Shown: piece by piece, positions 33,473-41,705 of the stretch
Numbering within the stretch: the first letter of the stretch is position 1
Layout: every line of letters starts with the position of its first letter
NCBI GenBank assembly: GCA_041563475.1
Contig: JBFFMY010000002.1
Location: forward strand, 1-64,000
DNA: 64,000 bases
Source: CAJXZP01 sp041563475
GTDB lineage: Bacteria > Bacteroidota > Bacteroidia > Flavobacteriales_G > Salibacteraceae
Direction: 5' to 3'
Notes under the pieces: generated by a model
What the model was told of the DNA's origin: nothing
Database searches by the model: none
What the model saw: the letters and a program-made list of their open reading frames with translations, nothing else
Program-made: the position numbers and the translations under genes

Positions 33473-35397
33473 TGTTCAATGGTCTTTAAATTTATTTCAT
33501 CAATTCTCTTACTTCCGCCATGGGAGTTCATTATTTCAATTTCCGGAGCATACCTCTTAGCAATTTTGTATCTCACCATTTTAAGGGTAGAATTTACCAT
33601 TTGGTTTTCTTCATTAAAAGGCTCAGGGGCTATGTAGAATATTTTTGGAACCCATTTAGATGGAAAAATATGCCTATACGTCCTATCGTTTAAAAATGCA
33701 TTAAATTCATCCTTAATGAATTGGTACCCGTCCGTTTTGGAACGATTTCGAAAAAGGGACCTTTTTGATGGATCAATACTTACCACTGCCGTTGTGATTT
33801 TATTATGGTCGTTGTACAACATCACATGCGTAAATATTTTACTGCAATTTACAATGGCTTCTTCAATACCTTCTGGAGAGTATTTTTCGCCATCCTCAGA
33901 AATTAATAGGGCCTTATTTCTTCCCGTTACCACTAAAAAACCATCCTCATCATAATACGCTAAATCACCGGTCCATAACCAACCATCTCTTAAGGCCAAG
34001 TCAGTCGCAATAGTATTTTTATAATACCCCTTCATCACATTATCTCCTTGAATAACAATCTCCCCTACCTCATTCGTTTTAGCCTCTTCGTTTGCATTCC
34101 GCATAATTTTGCATGTAATACTAGGCATGACGTTTCCAGATGTTCCTAATTTATGCTGGAATGGAGTATTGGAAGAAATTATAGGAGCTGCCTCGGTTAA
34201 GCCATATCCTTGAAAAATGGGAGTTCCAATAGATTTATAAAATTCCTGTTGCTTTATATCTAATAAAGCCCCTCCACCAACCATAAATTCTAATTCTCCA
34301 CCAAACACATCAGCCAATTTACCAAAAATTAGAGCGTTTGCAATCGTATAATTAAACCAATTTGTTCCTTTTATTATAGATGATATTGGGTTAAATCCAT
34401 TACCATAAATTCTCGTGCCAGCTTGTATTCCGCGCTCAAATATTCCATTTATCAATTCGCCTTTTTCCTTAACCCCTTCTTTCATTTTATTGATGAAATT
34501 TCCCGATAATGCAGGAACGGTAAGCAAAAATTGGGGTCTGACTTCCTTTAAGTTTATAGGAATGTTTTTTATTGCATGAGTAACTCCGCCCCGAGTATCT
34601 AAAAAGAACAAATCCAATGCTTTAAACAACGCACCATATAATGCTACGGTATGAGCAAAAGAGTGATCTACTGGGAGGATAACCAAAGTTCGGAAGTTCT
34701 TTTTCAGCTTAAAAACAGTTATTCCATCTCGCGCATTACTGTAATAATTCAAATGGGTTAGCATTATTCCTTTTGGGTTTCCAGTCGTGCCAGAAGTATA
34801 GGAAATATTCACGATGTCATTTTCATCAATGGAGTTTCTTATTTTATCTAATTTCGGTTGAAATTCAACGAATTTCTTTTCGCCATTACGAATAGCTTCC
34901 CAAAATAATAGTCCTCTAGAAAGAGGGATTCCAGCGTTGGCCATTTCAATCTCAAAGTATTCATGGTCTTCATCCATGAAAATTATTTTCATATCCTTAT
35001 TATCCACTTCATTCAAAATGGACAATACCTTAGGTAAATGATTTTTAGAAGTGAAAATACCTTGAACATCCGCATGGTTTAGTCTGAATGGAATTTCTTC
35101 AGGTAAAAGTTTTACAGATAAAGGTACCGAAACAGCATTTATGTTTAAAACTGCGTATTCACTCATTACCCACATTGGGCTTCCTTCACTCAAAATAGCA
35201 AAGTTTTGTTTTGGTGTAAAACCAGCTTCTATCAAGGATACGGCAACAAAATCGCTATTTTTCTTGACATCCGAAAAGGAATATGAATCCCATCCATTAT
35301 CTGTTTTACGACTCACATACCGATCATTTTTAAATTCAACAGATGCATTATCAAGTAATTGAATAATAGTTCTTTTGCCTTTTTCTAACGTTATCAT
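33469..35397 (-). CDS. Long-chain fatty-acid--CoA ligase (AMP-binding enzyme)
   Basis: A 642-residue adenylate-forming enzyme that activates fatty acids to acyl-CoA through acyl-AMP. Motifs: P-loop-like SYTSGTTGNPKGIMLTH near residue 200, YGLTEAAPIIS near 410, and TGDLAYYDEDGFLVVTGRNKALLISEDGEKYSP near 490-520. The frame opens 12 codons upstream, but I set the start at the ATG read at 35395-35397 because MITLEKGKRTIIQLLDN begins the family's N-terminus. The stop overlaps the antiporter start by 4 bases. A membrane FadD-like role with substrate coupling to the antiporter is speculative. Confidence 0.9.
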   Translation of the reverse strand: MITLEKGKRTIIQLLDNASVEFKNDRYVSRKTDNGWDSYSFSDVKKNSDFVAVSLIEAGFTPKQNFAILSEGSPMWVMSEYAVLNINAVSVPLSVKLLPEEIPFRLNHADVQGIFTSKNHLPKVLSILNEVDNKDMKIIFMDEDHEYFEIEMANAGIPLSRGLLFWEAIRNGEKKFVEFQPKLDKIRNSIDENDIVNISYTSGTTGNPKGIMLTHLNYYSNARDGITVFKLKKNFRTLVILPVDHSFAHTVALYGALFKALDLFFLDTRGGVTHAIKNIPINLKEVRPQFLLTVPALSGNFINKMKEGVKEKGELINGIFERGIQAGTRIYGNGFNPISSIIKGTNWFNYTIANALIFGKLADVFGGELEFMVGGGALLDIKQQEFYKSIGTPIFQGYGLTEAAPIISSNTPFQHKLGTSGNVMPSITCKIMRNANEEAKTNEVGEIVIQGDNVMKGYYKNTIATDLALRDGWLWTGDLAYYDEDGFLVVTGRNKALLISEDGEKYSPEGIEEAIVNCSKIFTHVMLYNDHNKITTAVVSIDPSKRSLFRNRSKTDGYQFIKDEFNAFLNDRTYRHIFPSKWVPKIFYIAPEPFNEENQMVNSTLKMVRYKIAKRYAPEIEIMNSHGGSKRIDEINLKTIEQ

Positions 35398-35516
35398 TCT
35401 CCTATCAATTAAGTCATAAAAGTAAACTTTCAAGTCTATAATAAAAGGAGAAATTACACTTTATGCCTGTTTTTATGTTTTTCAAATTGTAAATTGGACC
35501 TATTAAATTGCGGACT

Positions 35517-35945
35517 ATGAATACCCATTTTCAGAAATTAATACACATGTACAATGCTGCGCCTATTAACAATATATATAATCCAACGTTGACAATTGAA
35601 TCTGGCATGGCAGAAATTTCTCAAAAAGTAGAGTCCAAATTCTTTCATGCCGCAAACGCTTTGCATGGGTCTGTATATTTCAAATTACTGGACGATGCCT
35701 CTTTTTTCGCTGCAAATTCGCTTGTGTCGGATGTATTTGTGCTCACCACAAATTTCAATATCAAACTTTTACGGCCCGTTTCACAGGGTGCATTGTCTGC
35801 TAAAGCAACTGTTTCATCCCATTCCATTAAGCTAATAATCACAGAGGCTAGCCTTTTTTCGGATACTGGAAAGCTTATAGCCACTGGAGTAGGGACTTTT
35901 ATGAGAAGTAAAATACCCCTTACTTCAGAAATTGGCTATAAGTAA
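35517..35945 (+). CDS. PaaI/YiiD-like hotdog thioesterase
   Basis: A 142-residue single hotdog domain. The central helix segment HGSVYFKLLDDASFFAANSL and strands FNIKLLRPVSQGALSAKATV and IATGVGTFMRSK match acyl-CoA thioesterases of the PaaI group. A His-Gly preceding the helix is conserved, and the Asp pair (LLDDA) replaces the more common family Asp/Glu. It probably hydrolyses short- or medium-chain acyl-CoA. The frame opens at a TTG 3 codons upstream; the ATG at 35517 is preferred. It is divergent from the acyl-CoA ligase gene, and the pairing of ligase and thioesterase in opposite directions may tune the acyl-CoA pool; that is inference. Confidence 0.85.
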   Translation: MNTHFQKLIHMYNAAPINNIYNPTLTIESGMAEISQKVESKFFHAANALHGSVYFKLLDDASFFAANSLVSDVFVLTTNFNIKLLRPVSQGALSAKATVSSHSIKLIITEASLFSDTGKLIATGVGTFMRSKIPLTSEIGYK

Positions 35946-35994
35946 TTGATACTTTGAATTATTTTGAATACATTAGAGCCCTATTCTATTAATA

Positions 35995-36744
35995 ATGAAA
36001 TATATAGGCGTAATATTACTTTGCTTTATTGGCTTTACTGCTAATTCACAGACGTATTACAAATATATCAAGCCTGAAGCTAGTAGCTATAATGGGTTTA
36101 GAAACTATGATTTTGCAAGTTTTTCCTCGGGAATAACTCTTCCAATAGGACCATTTTCGGGGGAACCAAAAGGCCTGGGGTTTCAAGGGTTTGCAGATAA
36201 CGGCTGGTTTGCCAAAGCAGGAATGGGCTTTCAAATAAATGAACGCTTTTCATTTAGCGGAATGGTTTCTTATAGTAATATGCCCGTTAACCAGCAAAAA
36301 CTCATTTCATATGTTGAAGAAATTACTCCCGAAAAAATAATTAGTGCCAATACGTCAAATTGGCAAATCACCGCCTTTTATTTTGGACCAACCGTTGCTT
36401 ATTCTGAGGGTTTGTATTTCTTTTTGTTTTCAGGTAAACTAGGAGTTAACGGAGTTTCATCTCCAAATATTGAAATGATTTATTCTGATTTTTCATCTGA
36501 ACGGCAAATGTCCCAAAATTCAAGTATTGGCTATGGATTTGGATACGACCTTGAAATTCAGATGGGGTATCGATTTAATGAGATTTTTGGCCTATCACTT
36601 GTTTACAATTACACCCAATCAATGGCAAAATTTGAAAATGTGGTTTATGATTACAATAACGGAATTAATCAGAAGATTGACTTTGAAGAAACTATTCAAG
36701 TTTCAAACTTTTCATTGAATTTTATTTTTTACTTCGATAATTAA
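35995..36744 (+). CDS. Outer-membrane beta-barrel hypothetical protein
   Basis: A 249-residue secreted protein with a signal peptide ending TANSQ (near residue 19). The rest is a beta-barrel pattern: GWFAKAGMGFQINERFSFSGMVSYS, FGPTVAYSEGLYFFLFSGKLG and YGFGYDLEIQMGYRFNEIFGLSLVYNYT, ending LNFIFYFDN. It resembles small PorT/OmpW-like Bacteroidota barrels. No function is evident. It is 49 bases after the thioesterase and 37 bases before the mscS gene, all in the same direction, so an operon is possible without a clear logic. Confidence 0.7.
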   Translation: MKYIGVILLCFIGFTANSQTYYKYIKPEASSYNGFRNYDFASFSSGITLPIGPFSGEPKGLGFQGFADNGWFAKAGMGFQINERFSFSGMVSYSNMPVNQQKLISYVEEITPEKIISANTSNWQITAFYFGPTVAYSEGLYFFLFSGKLGVNGVSSPNIEMIYSDFSSERQMSQNSSIGYGFGYDLEIQMGYRFNEIFGLSLVYNYTQSMAKFENVVYDYNNGINQKIDFEETIQVSNFSLNFIFYFDN

Positions 36745-36781
36745 CCATTCTTTTGTTTTTCCAATTTAACAACTAAACAAA

Positions 36782-37594
36782 ATGGATTATCAACATTATC
36801 TAGACACAGGGTTAAACTATGTAATTTCCTATGCCCCAAAACTAATTATTGCCTTACTAATTTTATGGATTGGTATAAAAATTATTAACGCGATCACCAA
36901 CGGAATTGACCGTGTTATGGAAGCTCGTGGAATAGACCCTACACTGCGTCCTTTCCTGCATAATTTACTTTCTTGGACCTTGAAAGTAGCTCTTTTCATT
37001 GTAGCTATTGGTCAAGTTGGTATTGAAACTACATCCTTTATTGCCGTTCTGGGAGCAGCTGGTTTAGCTGTGGGTCTTGCATTACAAGGAACTTTATCCA
37101 ATTTTGCTAGTGGTGTAATGCTTCTGATTTTTAGACCATTTAAAGTGGGTGATTTTATTGATGCTGGTGGCCATATGGGTACAGCGGAAGAAATTTCAAT
37201 TTTTGTAACCAAAATGAGAACTCCAGAAAATCGTTTGATAATTATTCCTAATAGTGCCGTAGGAAGTGGTTCTATCACAAATTATTCGGATGCTGAAAAA
37301 GTGCAAGCTCGTTTAGCTATTGGTATTTCATATGATGCGAATATCAAAAAATCGCGTGATATTATCATGGAAACACTTTTAAAGGATACAAGAATCATGA
37401 GTGATGAACCAAAAGAAGTTTTTGTGACTAATTTAGGCGATAGCTCTGTAGATTTATCGGTTCGTTTTTGGGTTGATCCCAGCGTTTATTGGCCAACTTA
37501 TTTTGCAAATATTGAAGCGATTAAAATTGCGCTTGACGATGCTGGAATTGAAATTCCATTCCCACAACGTGTGGTGCATATGAAACAATCTTAA
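36782..37594 (+). CDS. Small-conductance mechanosensitive channel (MscS family)
   Basis: A 270-residue MscS-type channel that opens upon membrane tension in hypo-osmotic shock. Three transmembrane helices fill about residues 10-115, including the pore-lining GAAGLAVGLALQGTLSNFASG segment near 93-113 with the Ala/Gly pattern of TM3. The beta domain follows (FRPFKVGDFIDAGGHMGTAEEI, NRLIIIPNSAVGSGSITNYS) and an alpha/beta C-terminal part ends near VVHMKQS. Length and layout match E. coli MscS (286). It ends at a hairpin terminator, and a second, unrelated-size channel lies at 57278. Confidence 0.93.
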   Translation: MDYQHYLDTGLNYVISYAPKLIIALLILWIGIKIINAITNGIDRVMEARGIDPTLRPFLHNLLSWTLKVALFIVAIGQVGIETTSFIAVLGAAGLAVGLALQGTLSNFASGVMLLIFRPFKVGDFIDAGGHMGTAEEISIFVTKMRTPENRLIIIPNSAVGSGSITNYSDAEKVQARLAIGISYDANIKKSRDIIMETLLKDTRIMSDEPKEVFVTNLGDSSVDLSVRFWVDPSVYWPTYFANIEAIKIALDDAGIEIPFPQRVVHMKQS

Positions 37595-37615
37595 GAATAA
37601 AATTTCTTAAATTTC

Positions 37616-37648
37616 AAGCCTCTTTTCATAAGGAAAGAGGCTTTTTTT
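37616..37648 (+). terminator. Intrinsic terminator after mscS
   Basis: AAGCCTCTTT (37616-37625) pairs with AAAGAGGCTT (37634-37643), with an 8-base loop and a T7 tract at 37642-37648. Confidence 0.85.
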
Positions 37649-37655
37649 ATGTTGT

Positions 37656-37755
37656 TGTCACTTTGAGTAATTCGAGCTTGTGAGGATTGCATCGAGAAGC
37701 AATTTAACAGCCCTTTGTTCTCGATACAATTTCCACGAAATCACTAGAAATGACA
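37656..37755. repeat. REP-like nested palindromic intergenic repeat
   Basis: An outer inverted pair (TGTCACTTTGAGTAATTCGA at the left, and TCACTAGAAATGACA at the right) encloses a second pair: GATTGCATCGAGAA (about 37685-37698) against TTCTCGATACAATT. A related left-arm copy recurs at 37867. Repeats of this GTCACTTCGAG...TCTCGATACAATT type are, to my knowledge, scattered in Flavobacteriales genomes. No gene is present in this 330-base interval between mscS and aat. Confidence 0.6.
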
Positions 37756-37795
37756 TTTTAGTCTTCTTGATTTCTTTTATGCTGCTCAAAAAACA

Positions 37796-37814
37796 TTCCT
37801 TTCGAAGAAAGGAA
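37796..37814. repeat. Short hairpin in the mscS-aat spacer
   Basis: TTCCTTTC (37796-37803) and GAAAGGAA (37807-37814) are exact complements around GAA. It has no T tract. It may be part of the repeat structure rather than a terminator. Confidence 0.5.
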
Positions 37815-37866
37815 CGAGGATGCCTCTCTAAAATATAACAAGAGAAAAAGTATTACACCCTATTGT

Positions 37867-37898
37867 GCTGTGACTTCGAGTGATTCGAGCTGACAGCC
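37867..37898. repeat. Partial second copy of the REP-like arm
   Basis: GCTGTGACTTCGAGTGATTC and the following bases match the left arm at 37656 with a few substitutions. The other half of the repeat is missing, so this is a half-element or the degraded partner of a repeat pair. Confidence 0.5.
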
Positions 37899-37924
37899 AA
37901 AAATAAATTGATAGAAAATGACTC

Positions 37925-38605
37925 CTACAACCAATCAGTCCACTTCCCTACTTTTCCCGGAATCACAATTTCCTTTTTCAAAATATTCTCAAACTCAGTT
38001 CTCGGAATTTCATCAGCTCCTAAAGACTCTAAATAACCAGTATAATCTTGACAATCAATAAGCTTAAAACCTTTTAAACTCAATCCATTGACTAAGGTTA
38101 TAAATCCAAGTTTGGAGGCATTACTCACTTTCGTAAACATAGACTCCCCAAAAAAAACCTTTCCCAAAGAAATTCCATATAAGCCGCCAACTAATTTTTG
38201 GTCTTCCCAAACTTCCACAGAATGAGCATGTCCTAAATCATGCAATTTGCAATAGGCATCCTCCATTTCTTTGGTAATCCACGTGCCACTTTGACCTGCT
38301 CGATTTGAGGTTTTGCAATTCCGAATTACATCCGGAAAACAAGTATCGTATGTTACTGAAAATTTATTGGAACGCATAACTTGGCGCATTGATTTTGAAA
38401 TCTTCAAATCATTGATAAACAAAACAAATCGAGGGTCTGGCGCCCACCACAAAATCTCTGAACCTTCATTAAACCATGGGAAAATTCCATTCTTATAGGC
38501 TTCCAAAAGTCGTTCGGGGGATAAGTCACCGCCAACGGCAATAATTCCTTCAGGACTCGCCCAAACAGAGCTTGGGAATTGAATTTTATCGGTTAAAAAA
38601 AACAT
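37925..38605 (-). CDS. aat: Leucyl/phenylalanyl-tRNA--protein transferase
   Basis: A 226-residue N-degron enzyme that transfers Leu or Phe from tRNA to proteins with N-terminal Lys or Arg, targeting them to ClpAP. Conserved stretches: FPSSVWASPEGIIAVGGDLSPERLLEAYKNGIFPWF near residues 10-45, WWAPDPRFVLF near 53-63, VEVWEDQKLVGGLYGISLGKVFFGESMF near 135-165, and IDCQDYTGYLESLGADEIPRTEF near the C-terminus. Length fits E. coli Aat (234). It starts 2 bases after the ggt stop, forming a two-gene minus-strand operon with gamma-glutamyltranspeptidase. Confidence 0.95.
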   Translation of the reverse strand: MFFLTDKIQFPSSVWASPEGIIAVGGDLSPERLLEAYKNGIFPWFNEGSEILWWAPDPRFVLFINDLKISKSMRQVMRSNKFSVTYDTCFPDVIRNCKTSNRAGQSGTWITKEMEDAYCKLHDLGHAHSVEVWEDQKLVGGLYGISLGKVFFGESMFTKVSNASKLGFITLVNGLSLKGFKLIDCQDYTGYLESLGADEIPRTEFENILKKEIVIPGKVGKWTDWL

Positions 38606-38607
38606 CT

Positions 38608-40347
38608 CTAATTTCCAGCTGCAGAATTTTCTCCACGTAAATAATCGGGAGCACCTTCTAATTTCCCACCATCTAATATCAAAATGGCGCTCATTTTCCC
38701 AATCTTATCCCAATCCTCTAATTGATGCCCCATCAAAATCAAAGAGTCCAAAACGACCGAATCAATTTGGTTGGTTTCATAAAACAACCTATTTGGCAAC
38801 CATTGGCTATGTGTTTTTGATGCGTTTACGGCTTCTTGCATAGTCATATCGTATGAAATAACATTTTGAATGGTTTGATAAGTAGTATTAATTATGGTTG
38901 ATCCACCAGGAGTTCCAACCACCATAAATAATTGACCATTTTTTTCTACTATGGTTGGCGACATACTACTTAACATTCGCTTCTCTGGCTGAATGGCATT
39001 AGCTTTTCCTCCAACCAGTCCAAATTGATTGGGAACCCCAGGTTTAATACTAAAATCATCCATTTCATTATTTAAAAAGAAACCCGCACCAGAAACTAGA
39101 ACTTTTGATCCAAAATTTCCATTCAGGGTAGTAGTAATGGAAACAGCATTCCCCCATTTATCTACAATACTAAAATGCGTAGTTTCATGGCTTTCAATTA
39201 CCTCTACGGTACCGGATTTTACCTCTTCTGAAGGAGTAGCTTTAGATAAGTTAATGGATGAATTTCGATCATTTAAATACAAATCAGAAAGCAATAGTTC
39301 TTGTGGAATTTTAAGGAAATCAGGATCTCCTAAATGAGTTGCTCGATCCGCAAACACACGCCTTTGAAGCTCTGTCATCAAATGAATAGCTTTTGCGCTG
39401 TTATGACCATATTTGGAAATTTCAAAGGATTGTGCTCCTTTAAGTAATTGAATTAATGCAATTCCTCCACTTGAAGGAGGTCCCATGGAGTAAAACGTAT
39501 ACTCTCCTATTTGTGCGGACACAGGTATTCTCCAAATAGGTTCATAATTATACAAATCATCCGAAGTAATTAATCCATTTCGTTTATTAGATTCTTTTAC
39601 AATTTGTTTAGCTACCAATCCTCTATAAAATTCTTGAGATCCCTTTTCCCCAATTCTAAAAAGCGATTCACCCAACGTGGTTAAAATTATGGAATCACCT
39701 TCCACCCATTCTGTTTCTTTTACGTAAGGATTAGAACCCGTATTTTGTTCCAGGAATGCTGTTTTGTATCGATTTAAAACATCCGCTTCTCCTTTGGTTA
39801 ATGGAAATCCAATTAATGCCAATTCAATAGAAGGTGCTACTATTTTATCCCAAGGAATTTTACCATATTTTCGGTGCAATGCTTCCATACCAGCAATTGT
39901 ACCCGGAACTCCAACAGAAAAAATACCCAATTTACTTTTATCTGGAATAACATTTCCCAGGCTATCCAAATAGATCGTTTCAGAAGCCAAAAGCGGTGCT
40001 TTTTCCCTAAAATCCAAAGTTCCCACTTCGCCATTTGATTGTCTGTAAACGGCAAATCCTCCACCTCCAATATTCCCTGCTCGTGGATACACTACTGACA
40101 GAGCAAATTGAACTGCCGCTGCAGCATCAAATGCGTTACCTCCCTTTTCTAATATTTCCAAACCTACCTGACTGGCTAAAGGATGCGCAGATACCACCAT
40201 TGTATGTTCGGAAATCAACTCTTCACTCTGACTATTTTCTTCCTTATTGGAATTGGTACATGCATTTAGCAGAATAAAAAATCCAAAAAAGAAAATAATG
40301 TAAGATATTGATTTTAAATATTTTAATTTAATTTGAAACGAAACCAT
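38608..40347 (-). CDS. ggt: Gamma-glutamyltranspeptidase, lipoprotein form
   Basis: A 579-residue N-terminal-nucleophile hydrolase that cleaves the gamma-glutamyl bond of glutathione and related compounds. A hydrophobic segment followed by LLNAC suggests a lipoprotein with the lipidated Cys near residue 30. Family landmarks are VSAHPLASQVGLEILEKGGNAFDAAAAVQFALSVVYP, GTLDFREKAP, and the autoprocessing site ETTHFSIVDKWGNAVSITTTLN, where the Thr before His becomes the N-terminus of the small subunit. Then GSGAGFFLNN-like and GTPGGSTIINTTYQTI follow. The enzyme would work in the periplasm or at the surface, releasing Glu and dipeptides. It is first in an operon with aat. Confidence 0.95.
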   Translation of the reverse strand: MVSFQIKLKYLKSISYIIFFFGFFILLNACTNSNKEENSQSEELISEHTMVVSAHPLASQVGLEILEKGGNAFDAAAAVQFALSVVYPRAGNIGGGGFAVYRQSNGEVGTLDFREKAPLLASETIYLDSLGNVIPDKSKLGIFSVGVPGTIAGMEALHRKYGKIPWDKIVAPSIELALIGFPLTKGEADVLNRYKTAFLEQNTGSNPYVKETEWVEGDSIILTTLGESLFRIGEKGSQEFYRGLVAKQIVKESNKRNGLITSDDLYNYEPIWRIPVSAQIGEYTFYSMGPPSSGGIALIQLLKGAQSFEISKYGHNSAKAIHLMTELQRRVFADRATHLGDPDFLKIPQELLLSDLYLNDRNSSINLSKATPSEEVKSGTVEVIESHETTHFSIVDKWGNAVSITTTLNGNFGSKVLVSGAGFFLNNEMDDFSIKPGVPNQFGLVGGKANAIQPEKRMLSSMSPTIVEKNGQLFMVVGTPGGSTIINTTYQTIQNVISYDMTMQEAVNASKTHSQWLPNRLFYETNQIDSVVLDSLILMGHQLEDWDKIGKMSAILILDGGKLEGAPDYLRGENSAAGN

Positions 40348-40462
40348 GTGGCTAAAAATTGATAAATGTTTGAATATTAGAAAAGATAAGTCAGTACTTC
40401 ATATATATAATTAACTATATCTTTATCCTCGCAAATTTAGTTATACATTTAATACAAAAACT

Positions 40463-41110
40463 ATGGAATTTATAAATGAAATTCACGCCATTTTAAGCGC
40501 ACCCTGGCCTTGGTGGGCAGGCGGAATTGTTATCGCAATCACATTATTTTTATTGTTGCTTTTTGGGAAGGAATTCGGTTTATCTGCGAATCTTCGCACC
40601 ATGTGTGCAGCAGATGGAGCAGGTGATTTTTCAGATTTCTTTAATTTCGACTGGCAAGCACAAGGTTGGAATTTAATGGTGGCTTTAGGTGCTCTTTTTG
40701 GAGGCTATATGGCTGCAAATTACTTTTCTCCAGGCCAAAACGCCCATATTTCTGAGGCAACTATTGAAACCTTAAACGAAATTTCCGCGGGTGTGGAAGG
40801 TGCTCAACTCGTGTATGGTGAAGTTCCTATTGTTCCTGCTGCTACTATTGAAAACCCGGTAATTTCGGATTTCTGGAATTTATATAGCTGGGAGTCCTTA
40901 TTTACCCTTCGCGGTTTAATCGTAATTATTGGTGGTGGGTTCCTCATTGGTTTTGGATCTAGATACGCAGGAGGATGTACTTCTGGGCATGCTATTTCAG
41001 GTATTGCTGATTTACAATTGCCCTCTTTGGTAGCCGTCATCTTTTTCTTTGTGGGCGGTTTACTAATGACTTATCTGATTTTACCTTACATACTGCAAAT
41101 CCCAATTTAA
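40463..41110 (+). CDS. YeeE/YedE-family transporter, first half-unit
   Basis: A 215-residue inner-membrane protein of the YeeE/YedE (DUF395) family, whose studied members import thiosulfate or other sulfur compounds. Hydrophobic helices recur, and the family cysteine motif appears as RYAGGCTSGHAISGIADL near residues 168-185. A second Cys is in RTMCAADGAGD near 48. It is followed 21 bases later by a smaller protein of the same family carrying another Cys motif, so transport probably needs both halves. No rhodanese or SoxR-like gene is adjacent, so the sulfur substrate is unproved. Confidence 0.85.
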   Translation: MEFINEIHAILSAPWPWWAGGIVIAITLFLLLLFGKEFGLSANLRTMCAADGAGDFSDFFNFDWQAQGWNLMVALGALFGGYMAANYFSPGQNAHISEATIETLNEISAGVEGAQLVYGEVPIVPAATIENPVISDFWNLYSWESLFTLRGLIVIIGGGFLIGFGSRYAGGCTSGHAISGIADLQLPSLVAVIFFFVGGLLMTYLILPYILQIPI

Positions 41111-41131
41111 CAATCAACAAAAATTAGAATC

Positions 41132-41545
41132 ATGAAATTTTTTAAATATATAATGGTCGGAGTTATTTTTGGATTTGGAGCTTTCAAATGCGAAATGGTT
41201 TCTTTTTTCAGAATCTTTGAGATGTTCCACTTTCAAAGTTTCCATATGTATGGAATTATTATTTCAGGAGTTACACTTGGAATAATTATTACACAACTGT
41301 TCAAAAGAGGGTTTGTGAAAACTACTACTGGAGAAACAAAAGTGTTTAACCCTAAAGCTCATACTTGGCCACGCTACATTATTGGTGGTATTATTTTCGG
41401 TATGGGCTGGGCCTTAACTGGCGTATGTTCTGGAATGATGTTCGTTTTAATTGGTAGTGGATATACCGTATTTGCCATTTTCATAGCTGCCGCAATGTTA
41501 GGCACATTCGTGTATGGTTTGGTAAGAGAATATATACCGCATTAA
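41132..41545 (+). CDS. YeeE/YedE-family transporter, second half-unit (DUF6691-like)
   Basis: A 137-residue inner-membrane protein. It has about four hydrophobic helices and the cysteine motif MGWALTGVCSGMMFVLIGSG near residues 90-108, matching the second half of full-length YeeE proteins. A further Cys lies in FGAFKCEMVSFF. It follows the first half-unit by 21 bases with the same orientation. The pair equals one split transporter, a form widespread in Bacteroidota and Proteobacteria. Possible substrate is thiosulfate or another small sulfur anion (inference). It ends before a wobble-containing hairpin. Confidence 0.85.
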   Translation: MKFFKYIMVGVIFGFGAFKCEMVSFFRIFEMFHFQSFHMYGIIISGVTLGIIITQLFKRGFVKTTTGETKVFNPKAHTWPRYIIGGIIFGMGWALTGVCSGMMFVLIGSGYTVFAIFIAAAMLGTFVYGLVREYIPH

Positions 41546-41568
41546 GTAAGAGTTTTAGTAAATAACCT

Positions 41569-41604
41569 AAAGGGGTCTTTTTCATTGAAATTGGCCCTTT
41601 TTTT
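41569..41604 (+). terminator. Imperfect intrinsic terminator after the YeeE pair
   Basis: AAAGGGGTC (41569-41577) pairs with GGCCCTTTT (41593-41601) with two G-U pairs, and an inner TTTC/GAAA pair (41580-41583 with 41587-41590) closes the loop. The right arm runs into a T7 tract. Confidence 0.6.
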
Positions 41605-41645
41605 ATATTCCAAAATGGCGTAACACATTTTTGAAACAACCGTAA

Positions 41646-41680
41646 TTGTTAGGCTGTTAGTGATATCTACCGTACTTTTG
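41646..41680 (+). promoter_or_regulatory. Candidate promoter for dapD (TTG-N24-TACTTTTG)
   Basis: TACTTTTG at 41673-41680 is a full -7 match. TTG at 41646-41648 is 24 bases upstream, one more than the usual maximum. The ATG follows 25 bases after the -7 element. Confidence 0.5.
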
Positions 41681-41705
41681 CAACCTTAAAGTTGAGCACA
41701 ATACT

